DNA from: DATFLL01 sp035267785 | GTDB lineage: Bacteria; Pseudomonadota; Gammaproteobacteria; DATFLL01 | Length of the DNA stretch: 64,000 nucleotides | Assembly: GCA_035267785.1 (NCBI GenBank) | Contig: DATFLL010000061.1 | Span: forward strand, 1-64,000 | Reading direction: 5' to 3' | Shown: positions 1 to 8,268 of the stretch, one piece after another | How positions within the stretch are numbered: the stretch's first letter is position 1 | How the letters are laid out: each line of letters starts with the position of its first letter | Program-made: the position numbers and the translations under genes | The notes under the pieces: model-generated | Databases searched by the model: none | Told to the model about the DNA's origin: nothing | Seen by the model: the letters and a program-made list of their open reading frames with translations, nothing else

Positions 1-41
1 GTCCCGGCTTGGCACCCCGAACGACACGACGGGGCCGGAAT

Positions 42-117
<76 letters not shown>

Positions 118-205
118 GAAGGCGCATAGTGAACCACAACCGCCGCCCCGGTTCAAGCAGGAAGCATGCCGACGCGGCAGCCACGCTTGAATCGGAGAAC
201 AAAGA

Positions 206-282
206 TGGGGTGAGCGATGGGACTCGAACCCACGACGACCGGAATCACAATCCGGGGCTCTACCAACTGAGCTACGCTCACC
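206..282 (-). tRNA. tRNA-His (anticodon GTG)
   Basis: The cloverleaf is on the minus strand, with the anticodon loop centred on GTG and the T loop TTCGAGT. It has the extra 5' G (position -1) typical of tRNA-His, which pairs opposite the C discriminator, and an encoded CCA. Confidence 0.96.
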
Positions 283-352
283 ATAATTATCGGCAACCCA
301 CCGGCCCGGCGACCATCGACCGCGTCGGGCATACCTGACCCGGTGAGGGAAA

Positions 353-429
353 TGGCGCGCCTGGCAGGACTCGAACCCGCTACCCTCGGCTTAGAAGGCC
401 GATGCTCTATCCAGATGAGCTACAGGCGC
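353..429 (-). tRNA. tRNA-Arg (anticodon TCT)
   Basis: The cloverleaf on the minus strand has the acceptor stem GCGCCTG/CAGGCGC, anticodon TCT (reading AGA/AGG), a G discriminator and an encoded CCA. It is part of the leftward tRNA operon. Confidence 0.96.
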
Positions 430-557
430 GGATAGGCGTCGATCACGTGGGCGCCATGATACCACATGGGTCCTCACGCGCATCCGCCGTCCAACCGGGT
501 GCGCGGCACCTGGCCGAGCGCTTGGTCCGCACGTGGCCCACACCTGGCCGCACCTGA

Positions 558-631
558 TCGGGGTAGAGGGATTCGAACCCCCGACATCCTGCTCCCAAAG
601 CAGGCGCGCTACCAGACTGCGCTATACCCCG
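558..631 (-). tRNA. tRNA-Pro (anticodon TGG)
   Basis: The cloverleaf on the minus strand has the acceptor CGGGGTA/TACCCCG, anticodon TGG and the T loop TTCGAAT. Unlike its three downstream neighbours, the discriminator A is followed by TCA rather than CCA, so the 3' CCA would have to be added after transcription. It is the first gene of the operon. Confidence 0.96.
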
Positions 632-719
632 CGTTCGCCCTGCGTCCGTTCGACCCGCCGTTCGAATCTCCGCCAGTTCCTCTCGTCGCGCATCGGACCG
701 GCGGTGCGCAAGACGGGCG

Positions 720-748
720 ATGATACGCGCCCGCCCAATCGGCGTCAA
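720..748 (-). promoter_or_regulatory. Sigma-70 promoter of the tRNA operon
   Basis: On the minus strand, TTGACG and TATCAT are separated by exactly 17 bases. A GC-rich discriminator follows, and tRNA-Pro begins about 90 bases downstream. A GC-rich discriminator is typical of stringently controlled stable-RNA promoters; stringent control here is inferred. Confidence 0.75.
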
Positions 749-880
749 TCGCACCGCCTCGCGCTCGATGCGCCCCGATAGACGCCGCATTGCCCTTGGC
801 GCGAACGGCGTGCGCGTGAGAAGATAGCGCGCACCGGCGAACACAACCCGAACCATCCCGACTCCGAACAAAGCCAACAA

Positions 881-1759
881 ATGAGCGCACAGATTATCGA
901 CGGCAAGGCCGTCGCCGCCAGCATTCGCCAGCAGGTCAAACAGCGCGTCGATCAGCGTCTTGCCGAGGACCTGCGCGCCCCGGGACTGGCCGTGGTGCTG
1001 GTCGGCGAGGACCCCGCCTCCCACGTCTACGTCAAGAGCAAACGCCGCGCCTGCGACGAGGTGGGGATCAAGTCCTTTTCCTACGATTTGCCCGCCGACA
1101 TCCCCCAGACCGAGCTCCTCACCCTCATCGACGAGCTCAACGCCAATCCGGGCGTGGACGGCATCCTGGTCCAACTGCCCCTGCCCGCCCATATCGACAC
1201 CGAGACCGTCATCGAGCGTATCCGCCCGGACAAGGACGTGGACGGCTTCCATCCCTACAACATGGGCCGCCTGGCGCTTCGCATCCCGGTGCTGCGCCCC
1301 TGCACCCCGCGCGGCATCATGACGCTCATCGAGCGCATCGGCGAGAGCGCCAAGGGCAAGGATGCGCTGGTCGTCGGCGCCTCCAACGTCGTCGGCCGCC
1401 CCATGGCCCTGGAGCTGCTGCTCGCCGGGGCGACGGTCAGCATCGCCCATCGCTTCACCGGCGATCTGGCGGCCCACGTGAGCGAGGCCGATATCGTGGT
1501 GGTTGCCGTGGGCAAGCGGGGGCTCATCAAGGGCGAGTGGATCAAGCCCGGGGCCATCGTCATTGACGTGGGCATGAATCGCACCGACGAGGGCAAGCTG
1601 TGCGGCGACGTGGAATTCGAGCAGGCCAGCGAACGGGCCGGCTGGATCACCCCCGTGCCCGGCGGCGTCGGCCCCATGACCGTCGCCACCCTCATGGTCA
1701 ACACCCTCGAGGCGGCCGACAAGCTCCACGTCGGCTACGAGCACCGTCAGGCGCTTTAG
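881..1759 (+). CDS. folD: Bifunctional methylene-THF dehydrogenase / methenyl-THF cyclohydrolase FolD
   Basis: This cytosolic one-carbon enzyme interconverts 5,10-methylene-, methenyl- and 10-formyl-tetrahydrofolate using NADP. The 292 residues match the family length (about 288). Visible signatures are the catalytic-lysine segment YVKSKRRACDEVGI near residue 50, DGILVQLPLP near 95, and the C-terminal PVPGGVGPMTVATLM. It stands alone, facing away from the tRNA operon. A repeat cluster begins 20 bases after its stop codon. Confidence 0.97.
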   Translation: MSAQIIDGKAVAASIRQQVKQRVDQRLAEDLRAPGLAVVLVGEDPASHVYVKSKRRACDEVGIKSFSYDLPADIPQTELLTLIDELNANPGVDGILVQLPLPAHIDTETVIERIRPDKDVDGFHPYNMGRLALRIPVLRPCTPRGIMTLIERIGESAKGKDALVVGASNVVGRPMALELLLAGATVSIAHRFTGDLAAHVSEADIVVVAVGKRGLIKGEWIKPGAIVIDVGMNRTDEGKLCGDVEFEQASERAGWITPVPGGVGPMTVATLMVNTLEAADKLHVGYEHRQAL

Positions 1760-1780
1760 ACTTTCCCAAAGCGCGGCGCT

Positions 1781-2013
1781 AACCACAGAGGACACAGAGA
1801 CACAGAGAAAAACGGAGAAGGGACTTGATCAGACCCTCCGTGTCCTTTGTGGTTGTGCATAGGCTGACGTCAGGCCAACACGCGCGCAGTCTATCGGTGA
1901 GCGCGATATCGGCACACGCTCGAAGAAGGAATGACTCTGCGCCCTCCGTGCCTCTGTGTCCTCTGTGGTTATCACTCGGCTGACGTCAGGGCCGGCGCGC
2001 CCGCAGCCTACTG
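1781..2013. repeat. CACAGAG-family inverted repeats with a duplicated tail
   Basis: The forward arm AACCACAGAGGACACAGAGA starts at 1781. Its complement recurs twice, ending in TGTGGTT at about 1836-1854 and 1942-1970, so hairpins can form over either interval. Each complementary arm is followed by a related tail containing GGCTGACGTCAGG and then a GC-rich CGCAG-CTA stretch (about 1849-1896 and 1965-2013), which indicates a local duplication. The stretch lies between folD and the gene ending at 2022 and contains no gene. Related copies occur near 7.8-8.2, 28.8, 29.6 and 34.9 kb. Confidence 0.85.
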
Positions 2014-2021
2014 CGAAGGGA

Positions 2022-2684
2022 TCAGTGCGGTTTGAGGTAGCCCTCGGCGGTGGTCTGCAGGTCGCCGAAGCATGCCTTATATACCGGGCTTTCCATTACG
2101 CTGCCCGGCTCGCCCTCCTGATCGTATATTTCGTCCTCGTCGAGCATGACGTCGATGTCTCTTTCCTGCCAGTTGCCCTGGCAGCGCTCGAAGATGCGGG
2201 CGCCGGAGGCATCAAAGGTGCGAAAGGCGTGCAGGTCGCCGTGGTAGCGGTGCAGTGAAATCAGGGTCTGGCTCGGTGCGTTGCGGTAATACGGCAGGAA
2301 AGCGGCGGTGTAGTCGCGAATCACCCGCCCCTGCGCGTCGCGAATGTACAACTCGATGACGTGGACGGTGTCCGGGTGCTCACGCTCCCAGCGAATGCGG
2401 CTGAGCAGCCGACCCGTATCGGCATCGAAGTAACTGACCTCACGGTAGAAGTCGGGGATATCCGCGTAGCCGCCGATCCGCTCCTCGGTACGTACCTCGC
2501 GGCGGGCCATCCGTCGTTGGTGCAACGCCAGGAGGTCGTCGGCAAAGCGGTTCCAGGTACGTACATGCACGTTGTCCTCGTGCATGCGCTCGACTTCCAG
2601 GGCCTGGCCGGGCACTGTCCAGAACACCATCCACAACGCCGCCAGCGAGCAGGCAACGGCCGGTATCAAGGTGCGCTTGGCCAT
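2022..2684 (-). CDS. Secreted hypothetical protein
   Basis: I do not recognise this family. The 220-residue product starts with a typical Sec signal: a basic MAKR start, a hydrophobic stretch, and a likely cleavage after GQA near residue 28. The mature part is polar and acidic, contains only two cysteines (CQGNW and KACFG, both late), and has no transmembrane segment or enzyme motif that I can see. It is probably periplasmic, and the two cysteines could form a disulfide. It ends inside the repeat-flanked gap after folD and is transcribed in the same direction as cysS upstream. Confidence 0.75.
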   Translation of the reverse strand: MAKRTLIPAVACSLAALWMVFWTVPGQALEVERMHEDNVHVRTWNRFADDLLALHQRRMARREVRTEERIGGYADIPDFYREVSYFDADTGRLLSRIRWEREHPDTVHVIELYIRDAQGRVIRDYTAAFLPYYRNAPSQTLISLHRYHGDLHAFRTFDASGARIFERCQGNWQERDIDVMLDEDEIYDQEGEPGSVMESPVYKACFGDLQTTAEGYLKPH

Positions 2685-2746
2685 GTTCGGTACCCCCCTT
2701 TTCTCAGGTCCCGACCTCCGAGTATAGCGCGCGGCCGAACGGGTGC

Positions 2747-4159
2747 TTACTCCCGGCGCCAGCTCGTGCCCTGCGGGCTATCTTCCAGGACCACCCCCTG
2801 CGCCTTGAGGCCATCGCGTATGGCATCGGCCGCGGCGTAATCCCTGGCTGCCTTGGCAGCCGCACGCTCGGCGATGAGGCGTTCGATCTCCGCCTCGTCG
2901 GGGCCGCTCCCCGGCGCGCCCCCTCCCTGCAAGAAGGCCTCGGGCGCGCGCTCGAGCAACCCGAGCAGCCCGGCCAGCGTGCGCAGGCGCCCGGCCAGGT
3001 ACCGGGCGGCGGCCGTGTCGGTCCCGCGCCGGCGGTTGACTTCGCTGGCCAGCTCGAACAGCACCGACAGCGCCCCGGCCGTATTGAAATCATCCTGCAT
3101 GGCCGCGTGAAAGCGCGCCGTGTAGTCCTCGCCCTCCCCGCCGGTCTCCAGTCCCGCGCCGACGGCGGCCGGCTCGATTCCACGCAGTGCCGTATACAGC
3201 GTGGTCAGCGCGGCCTTGGCGTTGTCCAGGTGTTGATCGGAGTAGTTGAGCGGGCTGCGGTAATGGCTGGTCAGGATGAAATAGCGCACGACCTCCGGAT
3301 CGTATTGCTTGAGCACGTCGCGGATGGTGAAGAAGTTGCCCAGTGACTTGGACATCTTCTCGTCGTCGACGCGTACAAAGCCGTTGTGCATCCAGACGTT
3401 GACGAAGGTGTGGCCCGTCGCGGCCTCGCTCTGGGCGATCTCGTTCTCGTGGTGCGGGAACTGCAGGTCCATCCCGCCGCCGTGGATGTCGAAGTGATCG
3501 CCCAGGCAGTGCGTGGACATGGCCGAGCACTCGATGTGCCAGCCCGGCCGACCCGGCCCCCAGGGCGAGTCCCAGCTGGGCTCGTCCGGCTTGGCCGCCT
3601 TCCACAGCACGAAGTCCAGCGGGTCCTGCTTCGCCGCCTCGACCTCCACGCGCTCGCCGGCGCGCAGGTCCTCCAGGTGCTTGCCGGACAGGCGCCCATA
3701 CGCCTCGAAACGGCTGACGTCGTAATAGACGTCGCCGTTGTCGGCGCGGTAGGCGTAGCCCTTGTCCACCAGGGCGGCGATCATCTCGATGATGTCATCC
3801 ATGTGCATGGTCGCACGCGGCTCGGCATTCGGCGTGAGGACCCCGAGCGCCGCGGCGTCCTCGTGCATCGCCTCGATGAAGCGGCCGGTCAGGGCGTCGA
3901 TGGGCTCGCCGTTGTCGTTGGCCCGCGCGATGATCTTGTCGTCGATGTCGGTGATATTGCGCACGTAGGTCACGTGCGGCGCGCCGAACACCGCCTTGAG
4001 GTAGCGATAGACGACGTCGAACACGACCAAGACGCGCGCATGCCCGATGTGGCAGTAGTCGTAGACCGTCATGCCGCACACGTACATGCGTACGTTGGCG
4101 GGATCGATTGGCTCGAAGCGTTCCTTGCGGCGGGTCAGGCTGTTGTAGATGCTGAGCAT
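2747..4159 (-). CDS. cysS: Cysteinyl-tRNA synthetase
   Basis: This class I aminoacyl-tRNA synthetase charges tRNA-Cys in the cytosol. The N-terminus MLSIYNSLTRRKE leads into CGMTVYDYCHIGHAR, which holds zinc cysteines and the HIGH motif. The ATP-loop motif KMSKSLGN lies in the middle. The frame extends five codons upstream to a TTG, but the Shine-Dalgarno-like GGAG abuts that TTG, and family alignment favours the ATG at 4159. The length of 470 residues fits the family (about 461). It neighbours gltX, ppiA/B and lpxH, a common gammaproteobacterial grouping. Confidence 0.97.
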   Translation of the reverse strand: MLSIYNSLTRRKERFEPIDPANVRMYVCGMTVYDYCHIGHARVLVVFDVVYRYLKAVFGAPHVTYVRNITDIDDKIIARANDNGEPIDALTGRFIEAMHEDAAALGVLTPNAEPRATMHMDDIIEMIAALVDKGYAYRADNGDVYYDVSRFEAYGRLSGKHLEDLRAGERVEVEAAKQDPLDFVLWKAAKPDEPSWDSPWGPGRPGWHIECSAMSTHCLGDHFDIHGGGMDLQFPHHENEIAQSEAATGHTFVNVWMHNGFVRVDDEKMSKSLGNFFTIRDVLKQYDPEVVRYFILTSHYRSPLNYSDQHLDNAKAALTTLYTALRGIEPAAVGAGLETGGEGEDYTARFHAAMQDDFNTAGALSVLFELASEVNRRRGTDTAAARYLAGRLRTLAGLLGLLERAPEAFLQGGGAPGSGPDEAEIERLIAERAAAKAARDYAAADAIRDGLKAQGVVLEDSPQGTSWRRE

Positions 4160-4287
4160 GCGGTCGCGATTCAACTCCAGGCAAACTCGACGGGGCTCGT
4201 CGGCCCCGGCGGCGTGACAGCGTACGATTGTGGCGCTCGATTATACAGTGCGCGCGCAGACACCGGACAACGTCTCCGCGCCCGCGC

Positions 4288-5697
4288 TCACGACAGGCAT
4301 GCGCGCAGCCGCTGGCGCACCCGCTCGGTGCCGAGCAGCGGCAGCAGGCGCGCCAGCTCGGGGCCGCCGGAAACGCCGGTCAATGCGGCACGCAGCGGCT
4401 GGAACAGACGCTTACCCTTGGCGCCCGTGCGCCCCTTGAGCTCCGCGGTAAAGGCCGCGTAGTCCACACCGTGCGCATCCAGTGCCGCCAGGGCTTCGGT
4501 AAAGAATGCGCTGCCCGCCTCGGCCACCGCCTCGCGCGCATCGTCATCCAGGTTCAGGGGATCGCAGTAGATGACGCGCGCCCAGTGCTCGGCCTGCTCC
4601 GGGAAACTGATATTCGGCAGGACGGCCTCGAGAAAGTCCGGGCGCTGTGCCTCGGGCACGAGATCGGTGACCGGCGTGCCCAGCCAGTCCCACAGCGCCT
4701 CGGCCGAGGCCGCGGCCACCGCCCGGTGCTGCCAGTGCAGCAGCTGGTGCGCATCGTAGCGCGCCGGCGAGCGGCTGAGGCGGGCCGGATCGAAACCGGC
4801 CGACAACTCCTCGAGTGACAGCAACTCGTCGCTGTCATAGCCGTGGCCCAGTCGTGCCAGGTAATTGACGATCGCCCCGGGCAGGTACCCGCCCAGGCGC
4901 AGCTCACGGATGCTTCGGCTGCCGTGGCGTTTTGACAGGGGCGCGCCGTCGGCCCCGACGATGAGCGCGATGTGCGCATAGGCCGGCGCCGACAGGCCCA
5001 GGGCCTCGAGAATGAGCAGTTGGCGCGGCGTGTTGGTCAAATGATCCTCGCCGCGCCAGACCTCGCTGACCCCCATCAGGGCATCGTCCACCGCGTTGCT
5101 GAAAAAGAAGGCGGGGGTCCCATCCTGGCGGCGGATGATGAAATCGCCGATGTCGTCGCTGGCAAAGGACTGGGCGCCACGCACCAGGTCCACGAACTCG
5201 ATGCGCCGGCCCCGCTCCACACGGAAGCGCAGCGTCGGGCGAAGACCCTCAGCCAATCTGGCCTGAACTTCCTCGGCGGTGAGGTTGCGGCACTTACCCG
5301 AATAGCGCGGCGCGCGGCCCGCGGCCCGCTGGCGGGCGCGCGAGCGCTCGAGCTCTTCATCGGAGCAGAAGCACGGATAGGTGTGCCCGCCAGCGGCCAG
5401 ACGCTCGAACAGCGCCTCGTAGACTTCCCCGCGCTCGGACTGGCAATACGGGCCGTGGCCACCGGAGACCACCGGACCCTCGTGCCACGCCAGACCGAGC
5501 CACCACAGATCCTCTTCCAGTGCATGCTGGAATTCCGGGCGGCTGCGCTGGGGATCGGTGTCCTCGATCCGCAGCAGAAAGTCCCCTCCCCGGGCCCGCG
5601 CGCGCAGGGCGTTGAACAGTGCGGTGCGCGCATTGCCCAGGTGCATGAACCCGGTGGGGCTGGGAGCGAAACGGGTTTTGAGCTTGGAATCGGCCAT
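4288..5697 (-). CDS. gltX: Glutamyl-tRNA synthetase
   Basis: This class I synthetase charges tRNA-Glu. The start MADSKLKTRFAPSPTGFMHLGNA carries the HIGH-equivalent HLGN, and LSKRHG is the KMSKS-equivalent loop. The length of 469 residues fits the family (about 471). The zinc-site region has CFCS and GKCRN; the His that follows the third Cys in E. coli GltX is Asn here, so zinc binding may differ. Some gammaproteobacteria carry two GluRS paralogues with different tRNA preference; whether this genome has a second one cannot be seen. The frame is open upstream, but 5697 matches the family start. Confidence 0.95.
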   Translation of the reverse strand: MADSKLKTRFAPSPTGFMHLGNARTALFNALRARARGGDFLLRIEDTDPQRSRPEFQHALEEDLWWLGLAWHEGPVVSGGHGPYCQSERGEVYEALFERLAAGGHTYPCFCSDEELERSRARQRAAGRAPRYSGKCRNLTAEEVQARLAEGLRPTLRFRVERGRRIEFVDLVRGAQSFASDDIGDFIIRRQDGTPAFFFSNAVDDALMGVSEVWRGEDHLTNTPRQLLILEALGLSAPAYAHIALIVGADGAPLSKRHGSRSIRELRLGGYLPGAIVNYLARLGHGYDSDELLSLEELSAGFDPARLSRSPARYDAHQLLHWQHRAVAAASAEALWDWLGTPVTDLVPEAQRPDFLEAVLPNISFPEQAEHWARVIYCDPLNLDDDAREAVAEAGSAFFTEALAALDAHGVDYAAFTAELKGRTGAKGKRLFQPLRAALTGVSGGPELARLLPLLGTERVRQRLRACLS

Positions 5698-5849
5698 GTT
5701 GCCCGGCATCTTAGCCGAAGCCGCGGCGTGCCACAAAGTTCCTGTCCGCCGCCGGCGGTGGAACGCCTCGCCGGGAGCAGTGTCGAAACGCCAACTTCAT
5801 CAAACCTGCAGACCCGCGCTTTGATGAGCCCGCTTTGAGAATCCCCGCT

Positions 5850-5878
5850 TTGATAACGGGGCCGAAACCCTTTATTAT
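5850..5878 (+). promoter_or_regulatory. Sigma-70 promoter upstream of ppiA
   Basis: TTGATA and TATTAT are separated by exactly 17 bases, 22 bases before the ppiA start. The Shine-Dalgarno AGAGGTG follows about 8 bases ahead of the ATG at 5901. Confidence 0.75.
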
Positions 5879-5900
5879 CCGCCCTCCAAGAGGTGTCCAA

Positions 5901-6515
5901 ATGAACAAATTTATCAAAACGATCAGTCTGTGCCTGTTACTACTCCTGCCCATCGGCTCGTTTGCCGCCGACGCCCCGCGCGTGCGCATCGAAACGAGCC
6001 TCGGCAACATCGTCGTCGAGCTCTATCCCGACAAGGCGCCCAAGACAGTCGCGAATTTCCTGCAATATGTGCGCGACGGATTCTACGATGGGACGATCTT
6101 CCACCGCGTGATCTCCAACTTCATGATCCAGGGCGGTGGGTTCACCAAGGACTACAAGCGCAAGCAAACCCGTCCGCCCATCATGAACGAGGCGGACAAC
6201 GGCCTGAAGAACCTGCGCGGGACCGTCGCCATGGCCCGCACGTTCGAGCCGCACTCGGCCACCGCGCAGTTTTTCATCAACGTGGTCGACAATCCCTTCC
6301 TCGATCATAAGGACGACACGCCGCGCGGCTGGGGCTATGCCGTATTCGGCAAGGTGGTGGAGGGAATGGACGTAGTGGACAAGATCCGCAACGTGCCTAC
6401 CGGCCATGCCGGCCCGTTTCCGCAGGATGCCCCCCTGACCCCGGTCGTCATCAAAAAGGTGAGCATCATCGAACCGGCCGGGGCGAAGTCGTCGCAGGCG
6501 GCCGACACCAAGTAG
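5901..6515 (+). CDS. ppiA: Periplasmic peptidyl-prolyl cis-trans isomerase, cyclophilin type
   Basis: This enzyme catalyses proline isomerisation of exported proteins. An N-terminal Sec signal (MNKFIKTI, a Leu-rich core, ending FAADA) precedes one cyclophilin domain. The domain holds IFHRVISNFMIQGGG, MARTFEPHSATAQFFINV and GWGYAVFGKVVEGMDVVD, including the catalytic Arg in FHRV. The length of 204 residues is slightly above E. coli PpiA because of a polar tail. The start at 5901 is supported by AGAGGTG upstream and by the signal peptide. The next gene is a cytoplasmic paralogue, so the two compartments are served by a tandem pair. Confidence 0.95.
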   Translation: MNKFIKTISLCLLLLLPIGSFAADAPRVRIETSLGNIVVELYPDKAPKTVANFLQYVRDGFYDGTIFHRVISNFMIQGGGFTKDYKRKQTRPPIMNEADNGLKNLRGTVAMARTFEPHSATAQFFINVVDNPFLDHKDDTPRGWGYAVFGKVVEGMDVVDKIRNVPTGHAGPFPQDAPLTPVVIKKVSIIEPAGAKSSQAADTK

Positions 6516-6571
6516 GTTCAGCGGCCCATAGCCCGCCACTGCCGATTCATCAGTCTGGGAATAACGCGATC

Positions 6572-7066
6572 ATGATTACTCTGCACACCAATCACGGCGA
6601 CATCGTCATCGAGCTCGACCACGAACGCGCGCCGAACACGGCCGCCAATTTCCTGCAGTACGCCAAGGACGGGTTCTACGACGGCACGCTCTTTCACCGG
6701 GTCATCGACGGCTTCATGATCCAGGGCGGCGGCATGGAACCCGGGATGAAGGAGAAGCAGACACGCGCGCCCATCAAAAACGAGGCCGACAACGGCTTGA
6801 GCAACGACCGGGGGACGCTGGCCATGGCCCGCACGCCGGACCCCGACTCGGCCACTGCGCAGTTCTTCATCAACGTCTCCGACAACCACTTCCTGAACTT
6901 CAGCGCGCCCACGCCCCAGGGCTGGGGATACTGCGTGTTCGGTAAAGTGGTCGAGGGCATGGACGTGGTCGACGCCATCAAGGGCGTTGCCACGACCTCG
7001 CGCGGTTTTCACCAGGACGTGCCCGCCGAGGACGTTCTCATCGAGTCGGTCGAAGTCTCCGAATAG
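6572..7066 (+). CDS. ppiB: Cytoplasmic peptidyl-prolyl cis-trans isomerase, cyclophilin type
   Basis: This is a 164-residue cyclophilin without a signal peptide, the same length as E. coli PpiB. It has LFHRVIDGFMIQGGG, MARTPDPDSATAQFFINVSDN and GWGYCVFGKVVEGMDVVD. It is closely similar to the exported protein just upstream (56 bases away), which suggests an old tandem duplication. lpxH follows after 33 bases, and the ppiB-lpxH order is conserved in many gammaproteobacteria. Confidence 0.96.
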   Translation: MITLHTNHGDIVIELDHERAPNTAANFLQYAKDGFYDGTLFHRVIDGFMIQGGGMEPGMKEKQTRAPIKNEADNGLSNDRGTLAMARTPDPDSATAQFFINVSDNHFLNFSAPTPQGWGYCVFGKVVEGMDVVDAIKGVATTSRGFHQDVPAEDVLIESVEVSE

Positions 7067-7099
7067 GCCCGGGCCGAGACGCCGGGGGGAGCGAGGCCC

Positions 7100-7816
7100 G
7101 TGGCGACCCTGTTCATATCCGATCTGCACCTGAGCGGCGAACGCCCCGCGATCGCCCGGCTATTTCTGGACTTCCTGCACGGCCAGGCCCGCGCGGCCGA
7201 GGCACTCTACATCCTCGGCGACCTGTTCGAGGCCTGGATCGGCGACGATGCGATCGGCCCCGAGCACGGACCCGTACTCGACGCGCTGCGCGCGCTGGTT
7301 GACTCGGGTGTGCCCGTCTACGTCATGCACGGCAATCGCGACTTTCTGCTGGGTTCGCGGTTCGAGCAGATGAGCGGCTCGCGGCTGCTGAACGACCCGA
7401 GCGTGATCGACCTGTACGGCACCCCGACGCTGCTGATGCACGGCGATACCCTGTGCACGGACGACAAGGCCTATCAGGAATTTCGCCGCATGGTGCGCGA
7501 CCCGCAGTGGCAGGCCGCGCTCATGGCCAAGACGCCCGCCGAACGCATTGCGCTCGCCCGCGAGTACCGGGAGATGAGCGCCAGCGAGACGGCGCAAAAG
7601 GCCGAGGCGATCATGGACGTCAATCAAGCCGCGGTGGAGAATGCCTTGCGCGAGCACGGAGTCAGCCGGCTCATCCACGGCCATACCCACCGCCCGGCGA
7701 TCCACGAATTCGACCTCGACGGCCGGCCGGTGCGGCGCATCGTTCTCGGTGACTGGTATGAACAGGGCAGCGTTCTGACCTGCACGGCCGAGGGATGCGA
7801 ACTGGCCTCTTTATGA
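7100..7816 (+). CDS. lpxH: UDP-2,3-diacylglucosamine diphosphatase LpxH
   Basis: This peripheral membrane enzyme of lipid A synthesis hydrolyses UDP-2,3-diacylglucosamine to lipid X and UMP. The calcineurin-like metallophosphatase motifs appear in order: SDLHL near residue 7, GDLFEAWIGDD near 41, GNRDFLLG near 79, MHGDTLCTDD near 112, and GHTHRP near 194. The length of 238 residues fits LpxH (about 240). It starts with GTG, preceded by a GGGGGGAGCGAGG stretch. It confirms an LPS-bearing Gram-negative host. Confidence 0.96.
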   Translation: MATLFISDLHLSGERPAIARLFLDFLHGQARAAEALYILGDLFEAWIGDDAIGPEHGPVLDALRALVDSGVPVYVMHGNRDFLLGSRFEQMSGSRLLNDPSVIDLYGTPTLLMHGDTLCTDDKAYQEFRRMVRDPQWQAALMAKTPAERIALAREYREMSASETAQKAEAIMDVNQAAVENALREHGVSRLIHGHTHRPAIHEFDLDGRPVRRIVLGDWYEQGSVLTCTAEGCELASL

Positions 7817-7839
7817 ATCGGCGGGTGCAGTTCTTCTCC

Positions 7840-8229
7840 GGCGCTCTGGAAGGAAACGCAGAGGACGCAGAGACGGCATGAGTTGGCAGATTGCAGTTGG
7901 CAGGCGGCAGCAAGAGCTTTAAGTGATCTTCTCTTTCTGACTACTGCAGACTGTCAGCTGGCCACCCCGCCCGAAGGGCGGTTAATTCCGCCCGCCGCTT
8001 TGCGGCTTGGGCGGGTTCATCTTCTTTGAGCGCTCAAGGAAAACGAACCAATGGAAAGCCGCCCCGACGACTTGCCCGCTTCGCGGATACCCCGCGCGTC
8101 TCGGCTGCGTCGAAGGGGATGAACAGAGGCCTCATCCAGGCGAATAAGGCCACATCGCCCATCACGAATCCATTCTCTTCTCTGCGTTCTCCGCGTCTCT
8201 GCGTCCTCTGCGTTTCCTTCCAGAGCGCC
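7840..8229. repeat. 390-bp intergenic element bounded by 36-bp perfect inverted repeats
   Basis: Positions 7840-7875 are an exact inverted copy of 8194-8229. The outer part reads GCGCTCTGGAAGGAAACGCA and then GAGGACGCAGAGACG. Inside lies a second, weaker dyad made of TTGGCAG-type units (about 7882-7910 and 7945-7967), followed by a hairpin-rich stretch around 7968-8020. No reading frame or transposase is present. It fills the gap between lpxH and the convergent lipoprotein gene. The outer arms belong to the CACAGAG repeat family found elsewhere in this window. Confidence 0.85.
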
Positions 8230-8268
8230 AGAGTAGGCTTCCCCCGTCGGGAAACCTCGGCGGGCCGG

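Noticed and set aside
1..41. CCCCG/CGGGG dyad after tRNA-Lys as a terminator
   Set aside because: The stem is short and lacks a T-run on the transcribed side, and the window edge cuts the context.
443..1795. Long minus-strand open frame (450 codons) spanning tRNA-Pro and folD
   Set aside because: It is the antisense shadow of folD in GC-rich DNA and runs through a tRNA gene; its composition is not protein-like.
7840..8229. Autonomous insertion sequence
   Set aside because: Perfect inverted ends are present, but there is no transposase frame, no target duplication and only 390 bases; it is kept as a non-autonomous repeat element.
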